Assembly (NCBI RefSeq): GCF_003596405.1
Contig: NZ_QYUR01000008.1
Span: 806,001-870,000 of the forward strand
Reading direction: 5' to 3'
DNA: 64,000 nucleotides
From: Pseudomonas cavernicola
GTDB lineage: Bacteria; Pseudomonadota; Gammaproteobacteria; Pseudomonadales; Pseudomonadaceae
The position numbers and the translations under genes were made by a program. A model generated the notes under the pieces. That model saw nothing but the letters and a program-made list of their open reading frames with translations. It had not been told where the DNA came from and did no database searches. Below are positions 33,294-41,757 of this stretch, piece by piece; positions within the stretch are counted from its first letter, which is position 1, and every line of letters starts with the position of its first letter.

Positions 33294-34094
33294 ATGACCG
33301 ACTTCAAGACGATCCAGCTGGAAATAGACCCAAGTGGCATTGCCACGCTGTGGCTCAATCGCCCAGAGAAGAACAACGCCTTCAACGCCGAGATGATCCG
33401 CGAGCTGATCCTCGCCCTGGATGCCGTCCAGGCCGACCGCAGCCTGCGTTTCCTGCTGCTGCGCGGCCGTGGCAAGCACTTTTCCGCCGGCGCCGACCTG
33501 GCCTGGATGCAGCACTCGGCGACCCTCGACTACAACGCCAACCTGAATGACTCGCGCGAGTTGGCCGAGCTGATGTACAACCTCTACCACCTCAAGCTGC
33601 CAACCCTGGCGGTGGTGCAAGGCGCCGCCTTTGGTGGCGCGCTGGGGCTGATCAGTTGCTGCGACATGGCGATTGGTGCGGCCGATGCACAGTTCTGCCT
33701 GTCCGAAGTACGCATCGGCCTGGCCCCGGCGGTGATCAGCCCCTTCGTGGTGCAGGCGATTGGCGAGCGCGCGGCGCGGCGTTATGCGCTGACCGCCGAA
33801 CGTTTCAGCGGTGAGCGAGCCCAGCAACTGGGCCTGCTCGCCGAGTGCTACGCCCCGACGGATCTGGATCAAGCCTTGGCCGGCTGGGTCAGCAACTTGC
33901 TGCTCAACAGCCCGCAAGCCATGCAAGCCAGCAAAGCCTTGCTCCAGGAGGCCGGCTCCGGTGTTCTGTCGCCGGCCTTGCGCCGCTATACCGAAAACGC
34001 CATCGCCCGCATCCGCGTCAGCCCTGAGGGGCAAGAAGGCCTGCGCGCCTTTCTCGACAAGCGCAAACCCGCCTGGCAGGAGCCCGAAGCATGA
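33294..34094 (+). CDS. liuC: 3-methylglutaconyl-CoA hydratase
   Basis: An enoyl-CoA hydratase/isomerase family protein of 266 residues that hydrates 3-methylglutaconyl-CoA to HMG-CoA. The substrate pocket segments are LLRGRGKHFSAGADLAWM (about 58-75) and AAFGGALGLISCCDMAIGAADAQFCLSEVRIGL (about 105-140), the latter with the glutamate usual in crotonases. I used ATG 33,294 (MTDFKT); upstream frame is repeat-derived. It overlaps liuD by 4 nt (ATGA), so the two are translationally coupled. Confidence 0.93.
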   Translation: MTDFKTIQLEIDPSGIATLWLNRPEKNNAFNAEMIRELILALDAVQADRSLRFLLLRGRGKHFSAGADLAWMQHSATLDYNANLNDSRELAELMYNLYHLKLPTLAVVQGAAFGGALGLISCCDMAIGAADAQFCLSEVRIGLAPAVISPFVVQAIGERAARRYALTAERFSGERAQQLGLLAECYAPTDLDQALAGWVSNLLLNSPQAMQASKALLQEAGSGVLSPALRRYTENAIARIRVSPEGQEGLRAFLDKRKPAWQEPEA

Positions 34095-36037
34095 TTAACA
34101 CCTTATTGATTGCCAACCGTGGCGAGATCGCTTGCCGGGTGATGCGCACAGCCAAAGCCCTGGGGATCACTACCGTGGCCGTCCACAGCGCCATCGACCG
34201 CCACGCCCGCCATGTGCGCGAGGCGGATATCGCGGTCGATCTTGGCGGTGCCAAACCGGCGGAAAGCTACCTGCTGGTCGACAAACTGATCGCCGCCGCA
34301 AAGGCCACCGGCGCTCAGGCGATCCACCCGGGCTATGGCTTCCTCTCGGAGAACGCCGGCTTCGCCCGCGCCATCGAGAACGCCGGCCTGCTGTTTCTCG
34401 GCCCACCGGCCAGCGCCATCGACGCCATGGGCAGCAAGTCCGCCGCCAAGGCGCTGATGGAAGCAGCCGGCGTACCGCTGGTGCCGGGTTATCACGGCGA
34501 AGCGCAGGACGTGGAAACCTTCCGCGTCGCCGCCGAACACATCGGCTACCCGGTTCTGCTCAAGGCCGCCGCCGGTGGTGGCGGCAAAGGCATGAAGGTG
34601 GTCGAGCGCGAAGCCGAACTGGCGCATGCGTTGGCCTCTGCCCAGCGTGAAGCGCAATCGTCGTTCGGCGATTCGCGGATGCTGGTCGAAAAATATGTGT
34701 TGAAGCCGCGCCACGTGGAAATCCAGGTATTCGCCGACCAGCATGGCAACTGCCTGTACCTCAACGAGCGCGACTGCTCCATCCAGCGCCGCCACCAGAA
34801 GGTGGTCGAAGAGGCGCCGGCCCCCGGCCTCAGCCCGGAACTGCGCAAAGCCATGGGCGAGTCAGCGGTACGCGCCGCCCAGGCCATCGGCTATGTCGGC
34901 GCCGGCACCGTGGAGTTTCTGCTCGATGAACGCGGTGACTTCTTCTTCATGGAGATGAACACCCGCCTGCAGGTGGAGCACCCGGTCACCGAAGCAATTA
35001 CCGGACTCGATCTGGTCGCCTGGCAGATTCGCGTGGCCCGCGGCGAACCGCTGCCACTGACGCAGGCCGAGGTACCGCTGATTGGCCACGCCATCGAAGT
35101 GCGCCTGTATGCGGAAGACCCGGACAACGACTTCTTGCCCGCCACCGGCACGCTCAATCTATATCGCGAAGCCGCAGCCGGCCCTGGCCGCCGCGTAGAC
35201 AGCGGCGTCGCGCAAGGCGATACGGTGTCGCCGTTCTACGACCCGATGCTCGGCAAGCTGATCGCCTGGGGTGAGACCCGCGAGGAAGCCCGTCAGCGCC
35301 TGCTGGCCATGCTCGGTGAAACCGCCATCGGTGGGGTGAAAACCAACCTGGCGTTCCTTCAGCGCGTTCTCGCCCATCCGGCGCTCGCCGCTGCGGAGCT
35401 GGATACCGGCTTTATCCCGCGCTACCAAGAGCAATTGCTGCCGCCAGCCAGCGCCCTGCCCGCCGAATTCTGGCAACTGGCCGCGCACGCCTTCGCCCTG
35501 AGCGAACCGGCACGCCAGCGTGAGGATGATCAGCATTCCTCCTGGGCCGTTTCCACCGGCTGGCGCGCGGGCTTGCCGACTGAAACCGATCTGCACCTGA
35601 CCTGCGCCGGTGAACAGCAAGTCGTGCGCCTGCGTAGCACAGGCAACAACAGCGCCATTCAACTGCGTGGCGAACGCCTGGTGGTCGAGCACAATGGCAC
35701 GCGCCGCCAACACCTGGCGATTCGCCAGGGCACTACGCTGTATCTGGAGTGGCAAGGCGAATTGCGGACGGTTCGGTACTTCGACCCGATCGCCGAGGTC
35801 GAAGCCAGCCATCACCACCATGGCGGGCTGACTGCCCCCATGAACGGCAGTATCGTGCGCGTCTTGGTCGAAGCCGGTCAGAACGTCGAGGCCGGTGCCG
35901 CCCTGGTGGTGCTGGAGGCGATGAAGATGGAGCACAGCATCCGCGCGCCGCAGGCGGGCATCGTCAAGGCGTTGTATTGCGCCGAAGGTGAAATGGTCAG
36001 CGAAGGCACCATCTTGGTGGAGCTGGAAGAGGCTTAG
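34091..36037 (+). CDS. liuD: Methylcrotonyl-CoA carboxylase alpha (biotin-carrying) subunit
   Basis: A 648-residue subunit with biotin carboxylase and biotin carrier domains. The carboxylase part begins NTLLIANRGEIACRVMRTAKALGI and contains HPGYGFLSENAGFA, the ATP-grasp loop KAAAGGGGKGMKVV and MEMNTRLQVEHPVTE. The carrier domain at the C terminus has Lys612 in EAMKMEHSI as the biotin attachment site. It works with LiuB in an alpha/beta complex. The GTG/ATG overlap with liuC indicates coupling. A 207-nt gap with a REP-like element separates it from liuE. Confidence 0.95.
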   Translation: MINTLLIANRGEIACRVMRTAKALGITTVAVHSAIDRHARHVREADIAVDLGGAKPAESYLLVDKLIAAAKATGAQAIHPGYGFLSENAGFARAIENAGLLFLGPPASAIDAMGSKSAAKALMEAAGVPLVPGYHGEAQDVETFRVAAEHIGYPVLLKAAAGGGGKGMKVVEREAELAHALASAQREAQSSFGDSRMLVEKYVLKPRHVEIQVFADQHGNCLYLNERDCSIQRRHQKVVEEAPAPGLSPELRKAMGESAVRAAQAIGYVGAGTVEFLLDERGDFFFMEMNTRLQVEHPVTEAITGLDLVAWQIRVARGEPLPLTQAEVPLIGHAIEVRLYAEDPDNDFLPATGTLNLYREAAAGPGRRVDSGVAQGDTVSPFYDPMLGKLIAWGETREEARQRLLAMLGETAIGGVKTNLAFLQRVLAHPALAAAELDTGFIPRYQEQLLPPASALPAEFWQLAAHAFALSEPARQREDDQHSSWAVSTGWRAGLPTETDLHLTCAGEQQVVRLRSTGNNSAIQLRGERLVVEHNGTRRQHLAIRQGTTLYLEWQGELRTVRYFDPIAEVEASHHHHGGLTAPMNGSIVRVLVEAGQNVEAGAALVVLEAMKMEHSIRAPQAGIVKALYCAEGEMVSEGTILVELEEA

Positions 36038-36094
36038 CTGTATCGGTGGCCTAAAGCTCACCTTGCGCAAGGCCGCTCACGCGGCTTGCTCCAC

Positions 36095-36150
36095 GTAGGT
36101 TGGCGCTGAGCGTAGCGATGCCCAACAAGCGGTCCACAGGACCGCCAATA
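36095..36150. repeat. Dispersed repeat, GTAGGTTGGCGCTGAGC type
   Basis: GTAGGTTGGCGCTGAGCGTAGCGATGCCCAAC begins at 36,095 in the liuD-liuE gap, followed by a small GGTCC...GGACC hairpin. A related, longer and fully paired version lies at 52,332-52,462. It is non-coding. Confidence 0.7.
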
Positions 36151-36244
36151 CAAAACTGCAGGATGAGCTTGCCCGCGAAAGACGCTGTGACGCGTCGCGG
36201 CCAACGCCATTCCCACAGTGATTGCATCGAATTGGAGAAACCTA

Positions 36245-37141
36245 ATGTCCCTGCCCAAACACGTTCGCTTGGTCGAAGTCGGCCCCCGCGATGGCCTGCA
36301 GAACGAGAAGCAACCGATCAGCGTGGCGGACAAGGTACGTCTGGTGGACGAACTGTCCGCCACCGGCCTTAGCTACATTGAGGTCGGCAGCTTCGTGTCG
36401 CCCAAGTGGGTGCCGCAGATGGCCGGTTCGGCCGAGGTCTTCGCCCAGATCCAGCGCAAGGCCGGCGTGACCTATGCCGCGCTGACGCCCAACTTCAAAG
36501 GCTTTGAGGCCGCCGTCGAGGCCGGGGTCAAGGAGGTTGCGGTGTTCGCCGCCGCTACCGAAGCGTTCTCCCTGCGCAATATCAACTGCTCGATCAACGA
36601 AAGCCTCGAGCGTTTCGTCCCGGTGATGGACGCCGCCAAGCAGCACGGCATCCGCGTGCGTGGCTACGTTTCCTGCGTGCTTGGCTGCCCCTATGAAGGC
36701 GAAGTCGCGCCCGCCCAGGTCGCCAGCGTGGCCCGCGAGCTGTTCGCCATGGGCTGCTATGAAGTGTCACTCGGCGACACCATCGGCACCGGCACGCCGA
36801 ACGCCACGCGCCGGCTGTTCGAGGTGGTCGGCCGCGAGGTGCCACGCGAGAAACTCGCCGGGCACTTCCACGACACCTACGGCCAGGCCCTGGCGAATAT
36901 CTACGCCAGCTTGCTGGAAGGCATCAATGTGTTTGACAGCTCGGTCGCCGGCCTCGGCGGCTGCCCTTACGCCAAAGGCGCCAGCGGTAACGTAGCCAGC
37001 GAGGACGTGCTGTACATGCTCAATGGCCTAGGGATTGAAACCGGCATCGACCTGGACAAGCTGATCGCCGCCGGCCAGCGTATCTGCGATGTACTCGGCC
37101 GCGCCAACGGCTCGCGAGTGGCCAAGGCCCGCCGTGCCTAA
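36245..37141 (+). CDS. liuE: Hydroxymethylglutaryl-CoA lyase
   Basis: A 298-residue TIM-barrel lyase that splits HMG-CoA into acetoacetate and acetyl-CoA, the last step of leucine degradation. Key segments: VEVGPRDGLQNE (about 9-20; the arginine and aspartate are catalytic in the family), LGDTIGTGTP, the metal-binding HFHDTYGQALAN (about 205-216) and the active-site cysteine loop GLGGCPYAKGASGNVASED (about 237-255). The start is ATG 36,245 after GGAGAAACCTA. Its product acetoacetate is the substrate of the enzymes at 41,758-44,584. Confidence 0.95.
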   Translation: MSLPKHVRLVEVGPRDGLQNEKQPISVADKVRLVDELSATGLSYIEVGSFVSPKWVPQMAGSAEVFAQIQRKAGVTYAALTPNFKGFEAAVEAGVKEVAVFAAATEAFSLRNINCSINESLERFVPVMDAAKQHGIRVRGYVSCVLGCPYEGEVAPAQVASVARELFAMGCYEVSLGDTIGTGTPNATRRLFEVVGREVPREKLAGHFHDTYGQALANIYASLLEGINVFDSSVAGLGGCPYAKGASGNVASEDVLYMLNGLGIETGIDLDKLIAAGQRICDVLGRANGSRVAKARRA

Positions 37142-37207
37142 CCCGGATAAACTGCGAACCGACCGTTCCCATGCTCCGCGTCCAACCCGTAGATACTCTG
37201 TTGGACG

Positions 37208-38212
37208 TCAAGCTTCAGCCAGATGGATTTTGCTGAATAGCTTGCTGGAGTCGAAGGGTTCGCCCAGTTGGATGCAAGCCCAAAGCCCGGTCAGGTACTT
37301 GCGCATGACGGCGCATACGGCCTGTATTTTCTTTTTGCCACGGCGTTGTAGGGACAGGTAGAAGGCCTTGGCGTTTGGGTCATGTCGTACCGCGCTCAGT
37401 GCCGGCATGTAGAGGGCGCTTCGTAGATAGGCATTACCCGCCTTGCTCAGCCGTGAAGCCTTATTGACGCTACTGCCCGATTGGCACAGGCGGATATCTA
37501 GCCCGGCATAGCGACTGACTTGCGGCGCCTTCAGATGCTGGGGCAGGACACTGAGTTCAGCCAGTAACGCAATAGCACTGGCAACGCCAACACCTTTGGC
37601 TGCCAGCAGATGCTGAAACTGACTGTTCAACACGGCGTCCTCGGCAATCAGGCGCTGTGCAGCGTTGCTGAGTCGCTCGATGCGCTGATCCAGCCTCTCG
37701 ACCGCTTCAACTTCGTCTTCAATCAGCAGCGCCAGCGTGTCACGTTTGGAGCGCAAGGCGTGCAGGCGGTTCTTGGCTTGTGTACGGGTCGCGGTCAGCC
37801 GATTGATTTGTCGGCCGATGTCACGCAGCGCCATACGGAGGGTATCCGGCGCAGTCCAAGGGGCTGGCGTCATCCGCTCGGCGTACTCGGCCAGGAGGGC
37901 CGCGTCTAGCGGGTCGGTCTTGCTTTGCGCCAACTTGAGTTGGGCAAAGTGGTGGAAGCTTTTGGGGTTGATGACAGACACGACGATCCCGGCCTTGCTC
38001 AAGGCAACGGCCAAGTCCAAGTAGTAAACGCCGGTGGCCTCCATCACGACTTGGACGGCTTCTAGCGCTTTAATCCGCTCCACCGCCTGGGCGTGCCCCT
38101 CGGGCGTTTGCTGGATGTCCAGCTTGCCCCGCGTGCGACCACCCTTTCGCCATGCCAAGACAACTGTCTTGGCACCCACATCCACACCGACAAATACGCT
38201 CATTGTTTTCAT
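37208..38212 (-). CDS. IS110-family transposase
   Basis: A DEDD recombinase of about 334 residues. The N-terminal RuvC-like part has the acidic residues in VGVDVGAKT, VVMEATGVYY and KTDPLDAALLAEY. A helix-hairpin-helix-like VGVASAIALLAEL follows, and the C-terminal transposase_20 part contains SGSSVNKASRLSKAGNAYLR, with the serine expected as nucleophile, and MPALSAVRHDP. The likely start is ATG 38,212 or the next ATG at 38,203; the frame stays open to 38,296 but that is probably non-coding. The protein appears complete. It lies opposite in direction to liuE and the regulator, as an insertion between two catabolic operons. Confidence 0.93.
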   Translation of the reverse strand: MKTMSVFVGVDVGAKTVVLAWRKGGRTRGKLDIQQTPEGHAQAVERIKALEAVQVVMEATGVYYLDLAVALSKAGIVVSVINPKSFHHFAQLKLAQSKTDPLDAALLAEYAERMTPAPWTAPDTLRMALRDIGRQINRLTATRTQAKNRLHALRSKRDTLALLIEDEVEAVERLDQRIERLSNAAQRLIAEDAVLNSQFQHLLAAKGVGVASAIALLAELSVLPQHLKAPQVSRYAGLDIRLCQSGSSVNKASRLSKAGNAYLRSALYMPALSAVRHDPNAKAFYLSLQRRGKKKIQAVCAVMRKYLTGLWACIQLGEPFDSSKLFSKIHLAEA

Positions 38213-38466
38213 CTCGCCCGGCATTTGAGCAACAATAGCTACCGGTTCCCCGACCTCGCACTTCTTGCCGCTGCAACCTTGTGATGCGAAGTCCACCTCA
38301 ATGAGCTGGCTTCCGGATACTCCACGCGGTGGGCAATGAGGCGGGGGGCCAATCTACGGACGAGGTTGAGTGTGAACTCACCTCCAGGTTGGAACGGCCT
38401 CCCCAGTAACTGCTTCTCTGCGTCAAGCGCAGGGCCTGAAAGGCTAACCCGGTTGACGGAAAACAA
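38213..38466 (-). ncRNA. Candidate bridge-RNA end of the IS110 element
   Basis: About 250 nt upstream of the transposase without a convincing gene. IS110-group elements carry a long non-coding end on this side that encodes the bridge RNA pairing with target and donor DNA; only about 65 nt separate the transposase stop from liuE, so the non-coding end must be here. I cannot define element ends, core dinucleotides or loops by eye. Assignment is by position only. Confidence 0.4.
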
Positions 38467-38472
38467 CATACA

Positions 38473-38538
38473 AGGGTGGGCTTCAGCCCACCGCTTGAAC
38501 ACCGTACGGATATTTGCTGGGCTGAAGCCCACCCTACA
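38473..38538. repeat. REP-like hairpin pair (GTGGGCTTCAGCCCAC type)
   Basis: GGGTGGGCTTCAGCCCACC at 38,474 and GCTGGGCTGAAGCCCACC near 38,516, about 24 nt apart, then CTAC. It is the same family as 23,652-23,704 and sits about 30 nt upstream of the sigma-54 activator gene, next to the presumed IS110 end. Confidence 0.8.
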
Positions 38539-38566
38539 TCTCTGGATTACAGCCGAGTTACGAGCT

Positions 38567-40006
38567 ATGAACGACGTCGAAAGCCTCAAGGATTACCAGC
38601 GCGTCCGCCTGCTGGCGATCCGTTCGCTGTTCGAGATCATCGAGCAGTCCAGCGAAGGCACGGTGATCGTTGATCGCGATGCGCGGATCGTCTGGATGAA
38701 CGAGCGCTATGCGCGGCGCTTCGGGCTGCCGAATGCCGAGGCGGCTATCGGCCAGGCTTGCGAGAGTGTGATTCCCGGCAGTCTTTTGCGTGAAGTCGTC
38801 AGCACCGGTCAGCCGATCCTGCTGGATATGCTCGACACGCCGAAAGATCCGCTGGTGGTGATGCGCCTGCCGATTCACGACGATGCCGGCGAAATCATCG
38901 GCGCCATAGGTTTTGCCCTGTTCGACGAACTCCGCTCGCTCTCGCCCCTGCTGACTCGCTACCTGGGCATGCAGGAGGAGCTGGCCTCGACCCGTTCGCT
39001 CTTGCAGGCGCGTCAGGCCAAGTACAGTTTTGCCCACTTTATCGGCACCAGCGCGCCGAGCCTGGAGGTCAAACGCCGGGCCCGGCGTAGCGCCAGCACC
39101 GACTCGCCGGTGCTACTGCTCGGTGAAACCGGCACCGGCAAGGAGCTGCTGGCCCACGCCATCCACAGCGCTTCGCCCCGCGCGCACAAGGCCTTCGTCA
39201 GCGTCAATACCGCGGCGATTCCCGAGACCCTGCTGGAAGCCGAGTTCTTCGGCACCGCTCCCGGCGCGTTCACGGGCGCCGACCGCAAGGGTCGACCGGG
39301 CAAACTGCAGATCGCCCAAGGCGGCACGCTGTTCCTCGATGAAATCGGCGATATGCCGCTGCAACTGCAAAGCAAGCTGCTGCGCGTATTGCAGGAGAAA
39401 GAGTTCGAGCCAGTCGGCTCCAACGACGTGATCCGCAGCGATGTGCGGTTGATCGCTGCAACCTCGAGCGATCTCGAAGCCGCCGTGCAGCGCGGCACCT
39501 TCCGTGCCGACCTCTTCTACCGTCTGAACGTATTGCCGATCCGGGTGCCGCCGTTGCGCGAGCGTCTCGACGATCTGCCGGCGCTGTGCGAAGCCATCCT
39601 CGACGAGTTGCTGCTCAGTGAAGGCCATAGCCACCACGAACTGGATGCCGAAGCCCTGCCTCTGCTCGCTCGGCATAGCTGGCCGGGCAATATCCGCGAG
39701 CTGCGCAACGTGCTGGAACGCGCCGCGCTGCATAGCGACGATGCGGTTATTAGCGCCGACGCCCTGCATGCAGCCATCGGCACACTCAGCCCACCTACAG
39801 AAACGCGCAAGGTGGCAGGCCCGCCCCCGGCCATGAGCCTTGGTGCCGCCATCGATTTCCACAGTGCGCGGGAAAACTTTGAGCGCCAACTCATCCTCAA
39901 CACCCTCGCCGAGCACGCAGGCAATGTAGTCGAAGCCGCACAGCGCCTGGGACTCGGACGCTCGACGTTGTACAAGAAGATGGCCGCCCTGGGTATTCCG
40001 TCCTAA
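38567..40006 (+). CDS. hbcR: Sigma-54-dependent activator of 3-hydroxybutyrate use
   Basis: A 479-residue enhancer-binding protein: an N-terminal PAS sensor domain (about 12-120; SSEGTVIVDRDARIVWMNERYARRFG), AAA+ domain with Walker A GETGTGKE (about 185), the sigma-54 loop GAFTGA (about 233) and Walker [13 protein letters not shown], and a Fis-type helix-turn-helix (NVVEAAQRLGLGRSTLYKKM). The gene order regulator-permease-dehydrogenase matches the P. aeruginosa 3-hydroxybutyrate locus, so I use its name. The start is ATG 38,567; the open frame upstream runs through a REP pair. The next gene is preceded by a -24/-12 promoter, the expected target. Confidence 0.85.
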   Translation: MNDVESLKDYQRVRLLAIRSLFEIIEQSSEGTVIVDRDARIVWMNERYARRFGLPNAEAAIGQACESVIPGSLLREVVSTGQPILLDMLDTPKDPLVVMRLPIHDDAGEIIGAIGFALFDELRSLSPLLTRYLGMQEELASTRSLLQARQAKYSFAHFIGTSAPSLEVKRRARRSASTDSPVLLLGETGTGKELLAHAIHSASPRAHKAFVSVNTAAIPETLLEAEFFGTAPGAFTGADRKGRPGKLQIAQGGTLFLDEIGDMPLQLQSKLLRVLQEKEFEPVGSNDVIRSDVRLIAATSSDLEAAVQRGTFRADLFYRLNVLPIRVPPLRERLDDLPALCEAILDELLLSEGHSHHELDAEALPLLARHSWPGNIRELRNVLERAALHSDDAVISADALHAAIGTLSPPTETRKVAGPPPAMSLGAAIDFHSARENFERQLILNTLAEHAGNVVEAAQRLGLGRSTLYKKMAALGIPS

Positions 40007-40009
40007 AGC

Positions 40010-40092
40010 AGAGACAAATTCTCAAAACAGAGACAGTCATCTAGGCTTGAAGAATCAAGGACCTAACCTAGAAAACAGTCAACGCTGTCTCT
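40010..40092 (+). promoter_or_regulatory. Upstream activator sites for the sigma-54 promoter
   Basis: Three copies of a half-site: AGAGACA at 40,010-40,016, AGAGACAG at 40,029-40,036 and the inverted CTGTCTCT at 40,085-40,092. They lie about 75-155 nt before the -24/-12 promoter, a normal distance for enhancer sites. HbcR, encoded just upstream, is the likely binder; this is inference. Confidence 0.65.
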
Positions 40093-40164
40093 GATTCGAG
40101 AAACAAATACGTTCCTAGCGCTTAATATTTTATAAATATCCTTTAAAATCAATAGCTTGATCTC

Positions 40165-40180
40165 TTGGCACAAAACTAGC
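40165..40180 (+). promoter_or_regulatory. Sigma-54 (-24/-12) promoter
   Basis: TTGGCACAAAACTAGC contains GG at 40,167-40,168 and GC at 40,179-40,180 with exactly ten bases between, and matches the TGGCAC half of the consensus; the -12 half is weaker (TAGC in place of TTGC). It lies 125 nt before the permease start, downstream of repeated activator-like sites. Confidence 0.8.
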
Positions 40181-40304
40181 TAACAGCATTCGAGCGGTAC
40201 GGCCGCAGCCGAAAACAACAACAAATTCTCTGCACATTGCGAATCACTCCTGGACGCCACGGCAACGTCCATATTCGCCCTGTAGCAGCGCCAGGAGACA
40301 CTCT

Positions 40305-41696
40305 ATGAGTGTGATCATCGCCTTAGCAGCACTCGCTCTGCTGATGCTCGCCGCCTACCGCGGCTACAGCGTCATTCTGTTCGCTCCCATCGCCGCTCTC
40401 GGCGCTGTTCTTTTCACCGATCCCTCCGCCGTCGCCCCTGCATTTACCGGGGTGTTCATGGAGAAGATGGTTGGCTTCGTCAAACTCTATTTCCCGGTTT
40501 TCCTGCTCGGCGCCGTATTCGGCAAGCTGATCGAGCTGTCCGGTTTCTCCCGTTCGATCGTCGCTGCGGCGATTCGTCTGCTCGGCACTAGCCAGGCCAT
40601 GCTGGTGATCGTACTGGTCTGCGCCCTGCTCACCTACGGCGGCGTCTCGCTGTTCGTGGTGGTGTTCGCGGTCTACCCCTTCGCCGCCGAGATGTTCCGC
40701 CAGAGCAACATTCCCAAACGGCTGATCCCGGCCACCATCGCCCTGGGTGCGTTCTCCTTCACCATGGACGCCCTGCCCGGTACGCCGCAGATCCAGAACA
40801 TCATCCCCACTACCTTCTTCAGCACCAACGCCTGGGCCGCGCCTTGGCTGGGTGTGATCGGCACCTTGTTCGTGTTCAGCGTCGGCATGCTCTACCTGCG
40901 CCGCCAGCTGGGCAAAGCCCAGCGCGCCGGAGAAGGCTACGGCAGCACCCTGCGCAACGAACCGGAAACCGCCGACGACATCAAGCTGCCCAGCCCCTGG
41001 CTGGCGGTATCGCCGCTGATCCTGGTCGGCATATCGAACCTGCTATTCACCCACTGGATTCCCGCGCTGTATGGCAAGACCCACAGCTTGCAACTGGCCG
41101 GCATGGCCGCGCCCATCCAGCTCGAAGTGGCCAAGCTCACCGGCATCTGGGCGGTGCAGGCAGCGCTGCTGCTGGGCATCCTGCTGGTGCTGGTGTGCGG
41201 CTATTCCGCTATCCGCAGCAAGCTTGCCGAAGGCACCAGAACCGCCGTCGGCGGAGCGCTACTGGCGGCGATGAACACGGCCTCTGAGTACGGCTTCGGC
41301 GCGGTGATCGCCTCCCTCCCCGGTTTCCTGGTGCTGGCCGACGCGTTGAAGAGCATTCCCAATCCGTTGGTCAACGAAGCCATCACCGTCACCCTGCTGG
41401 CCGGTATCACCGGTTCCGCTTCGGGCGGCATGAGCATCGCTCTGGCGGCCATGTCCGAGACCTTCATCAGCGCCGCCAACGCGGCCAACATTCCACTGGA
41501 AGTGCTGCACCGCGTGGCCGCCATGGCCAGCGGCGGCATGGACACCTTGCCGCACAACGGCGCGGTGATCACCCTGCTGGCGGTTACCGGCCTGACCCAC
41601 CGCGAGGCATACAAGGACATCTTCGGTATCACCCTGATCAAGACACTCGCCGTGTTCGTGGTGATCGGCACGTTCTACGCCACCGGCATCGTTTAA
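40305..41696 (+). CDS. GntP-family permease, probable 3-hydroxybutyrate transporter
   Basis: A 463-residue membrane protein with about 12-14 hydrophobic segments, in the gluconate:H+ symporter (GntP) family. Typical segments are YGGVSLFVVVFAVYPFAAEMFRQ (about 105-130) and MASGGMDTLPHNGAVITLL near residue 410. The permease beside bdhA and a sigma-54 activator in P. aeruginosa imports 3-hydroxybutyrate; the same context here gives the substrate. Ribosome site CAGGAGA before ATG 40,305. First gene after the -24/-12 promoter. Confidence 0.88.
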   Translation: MSVIIALAALALLMLAAYRGYSVILFAPIAALGAVLFTDPSAVAPAFTGVFMEKMVGFVKLYFPVFLLGAVFGKLIELSGFSRSIVAAAIRLLGTSQAMLVIVLVCALLTYGGVSLFVVVFAVYPFAAEMFRQSNIPKRLIPATIALGAFSFTMDALPGTPQIQNIIPTTFFSTNAWAAPWLGVIGTLFVFSVGMLYLRRQLGKAQRAGEGYGSTLRNEPETADDIKLPSPWLAVSPLILVGISNLLFTHWIPALYGKTHSLQLAGMAAPIQLEVAKLTGIWAVQAALLLGILLVLVCGYSAIRSKLAEGTRTAVGGALLAAMNTASEYGFGAVIASLPGFLVLADALKSIPNPLVNEAITVTLLAGITGSASGGMSIALAAMSETFISAANAANIPLEVLHRVAAMASGGMDTLPHNGAVITLLAVTGLTHREAYKDIFGITLIKTLAVFVVIGTFYATGIV

Positions 41697-41715
41697 CCCA
41701 GATCGTTTTATGTCT

Positions 41716-41740
41716 GTAGCCCGGATACGATCCGGGCTAC
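41716..41740. repeat. GTAGCCCGGAT hairpin between permease and bdhA
   Basis: A perfect hairpin with arms GTAGCCCGGAT and ATCCGGGCTAC and a 3-nt loop, 20 nt after the permease stop. A half-like CGATCCGGGCTACA appears again at about 48,757. No T run follows, so it is a repeat or weak attenuator more than a terminator. Confidence 0.7.
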
Positions 41741-41757
41741 AAGTAAGGAGAGTGTTC

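Noticed and set aside
38213..38296. Extended N terminus of the IS110 transposase (start at 38,296)
   Set aside because: The extra 28 residues do not look like the family, which begins close to the VGVDVGAKT segment; the region is more likely the non-coding end.
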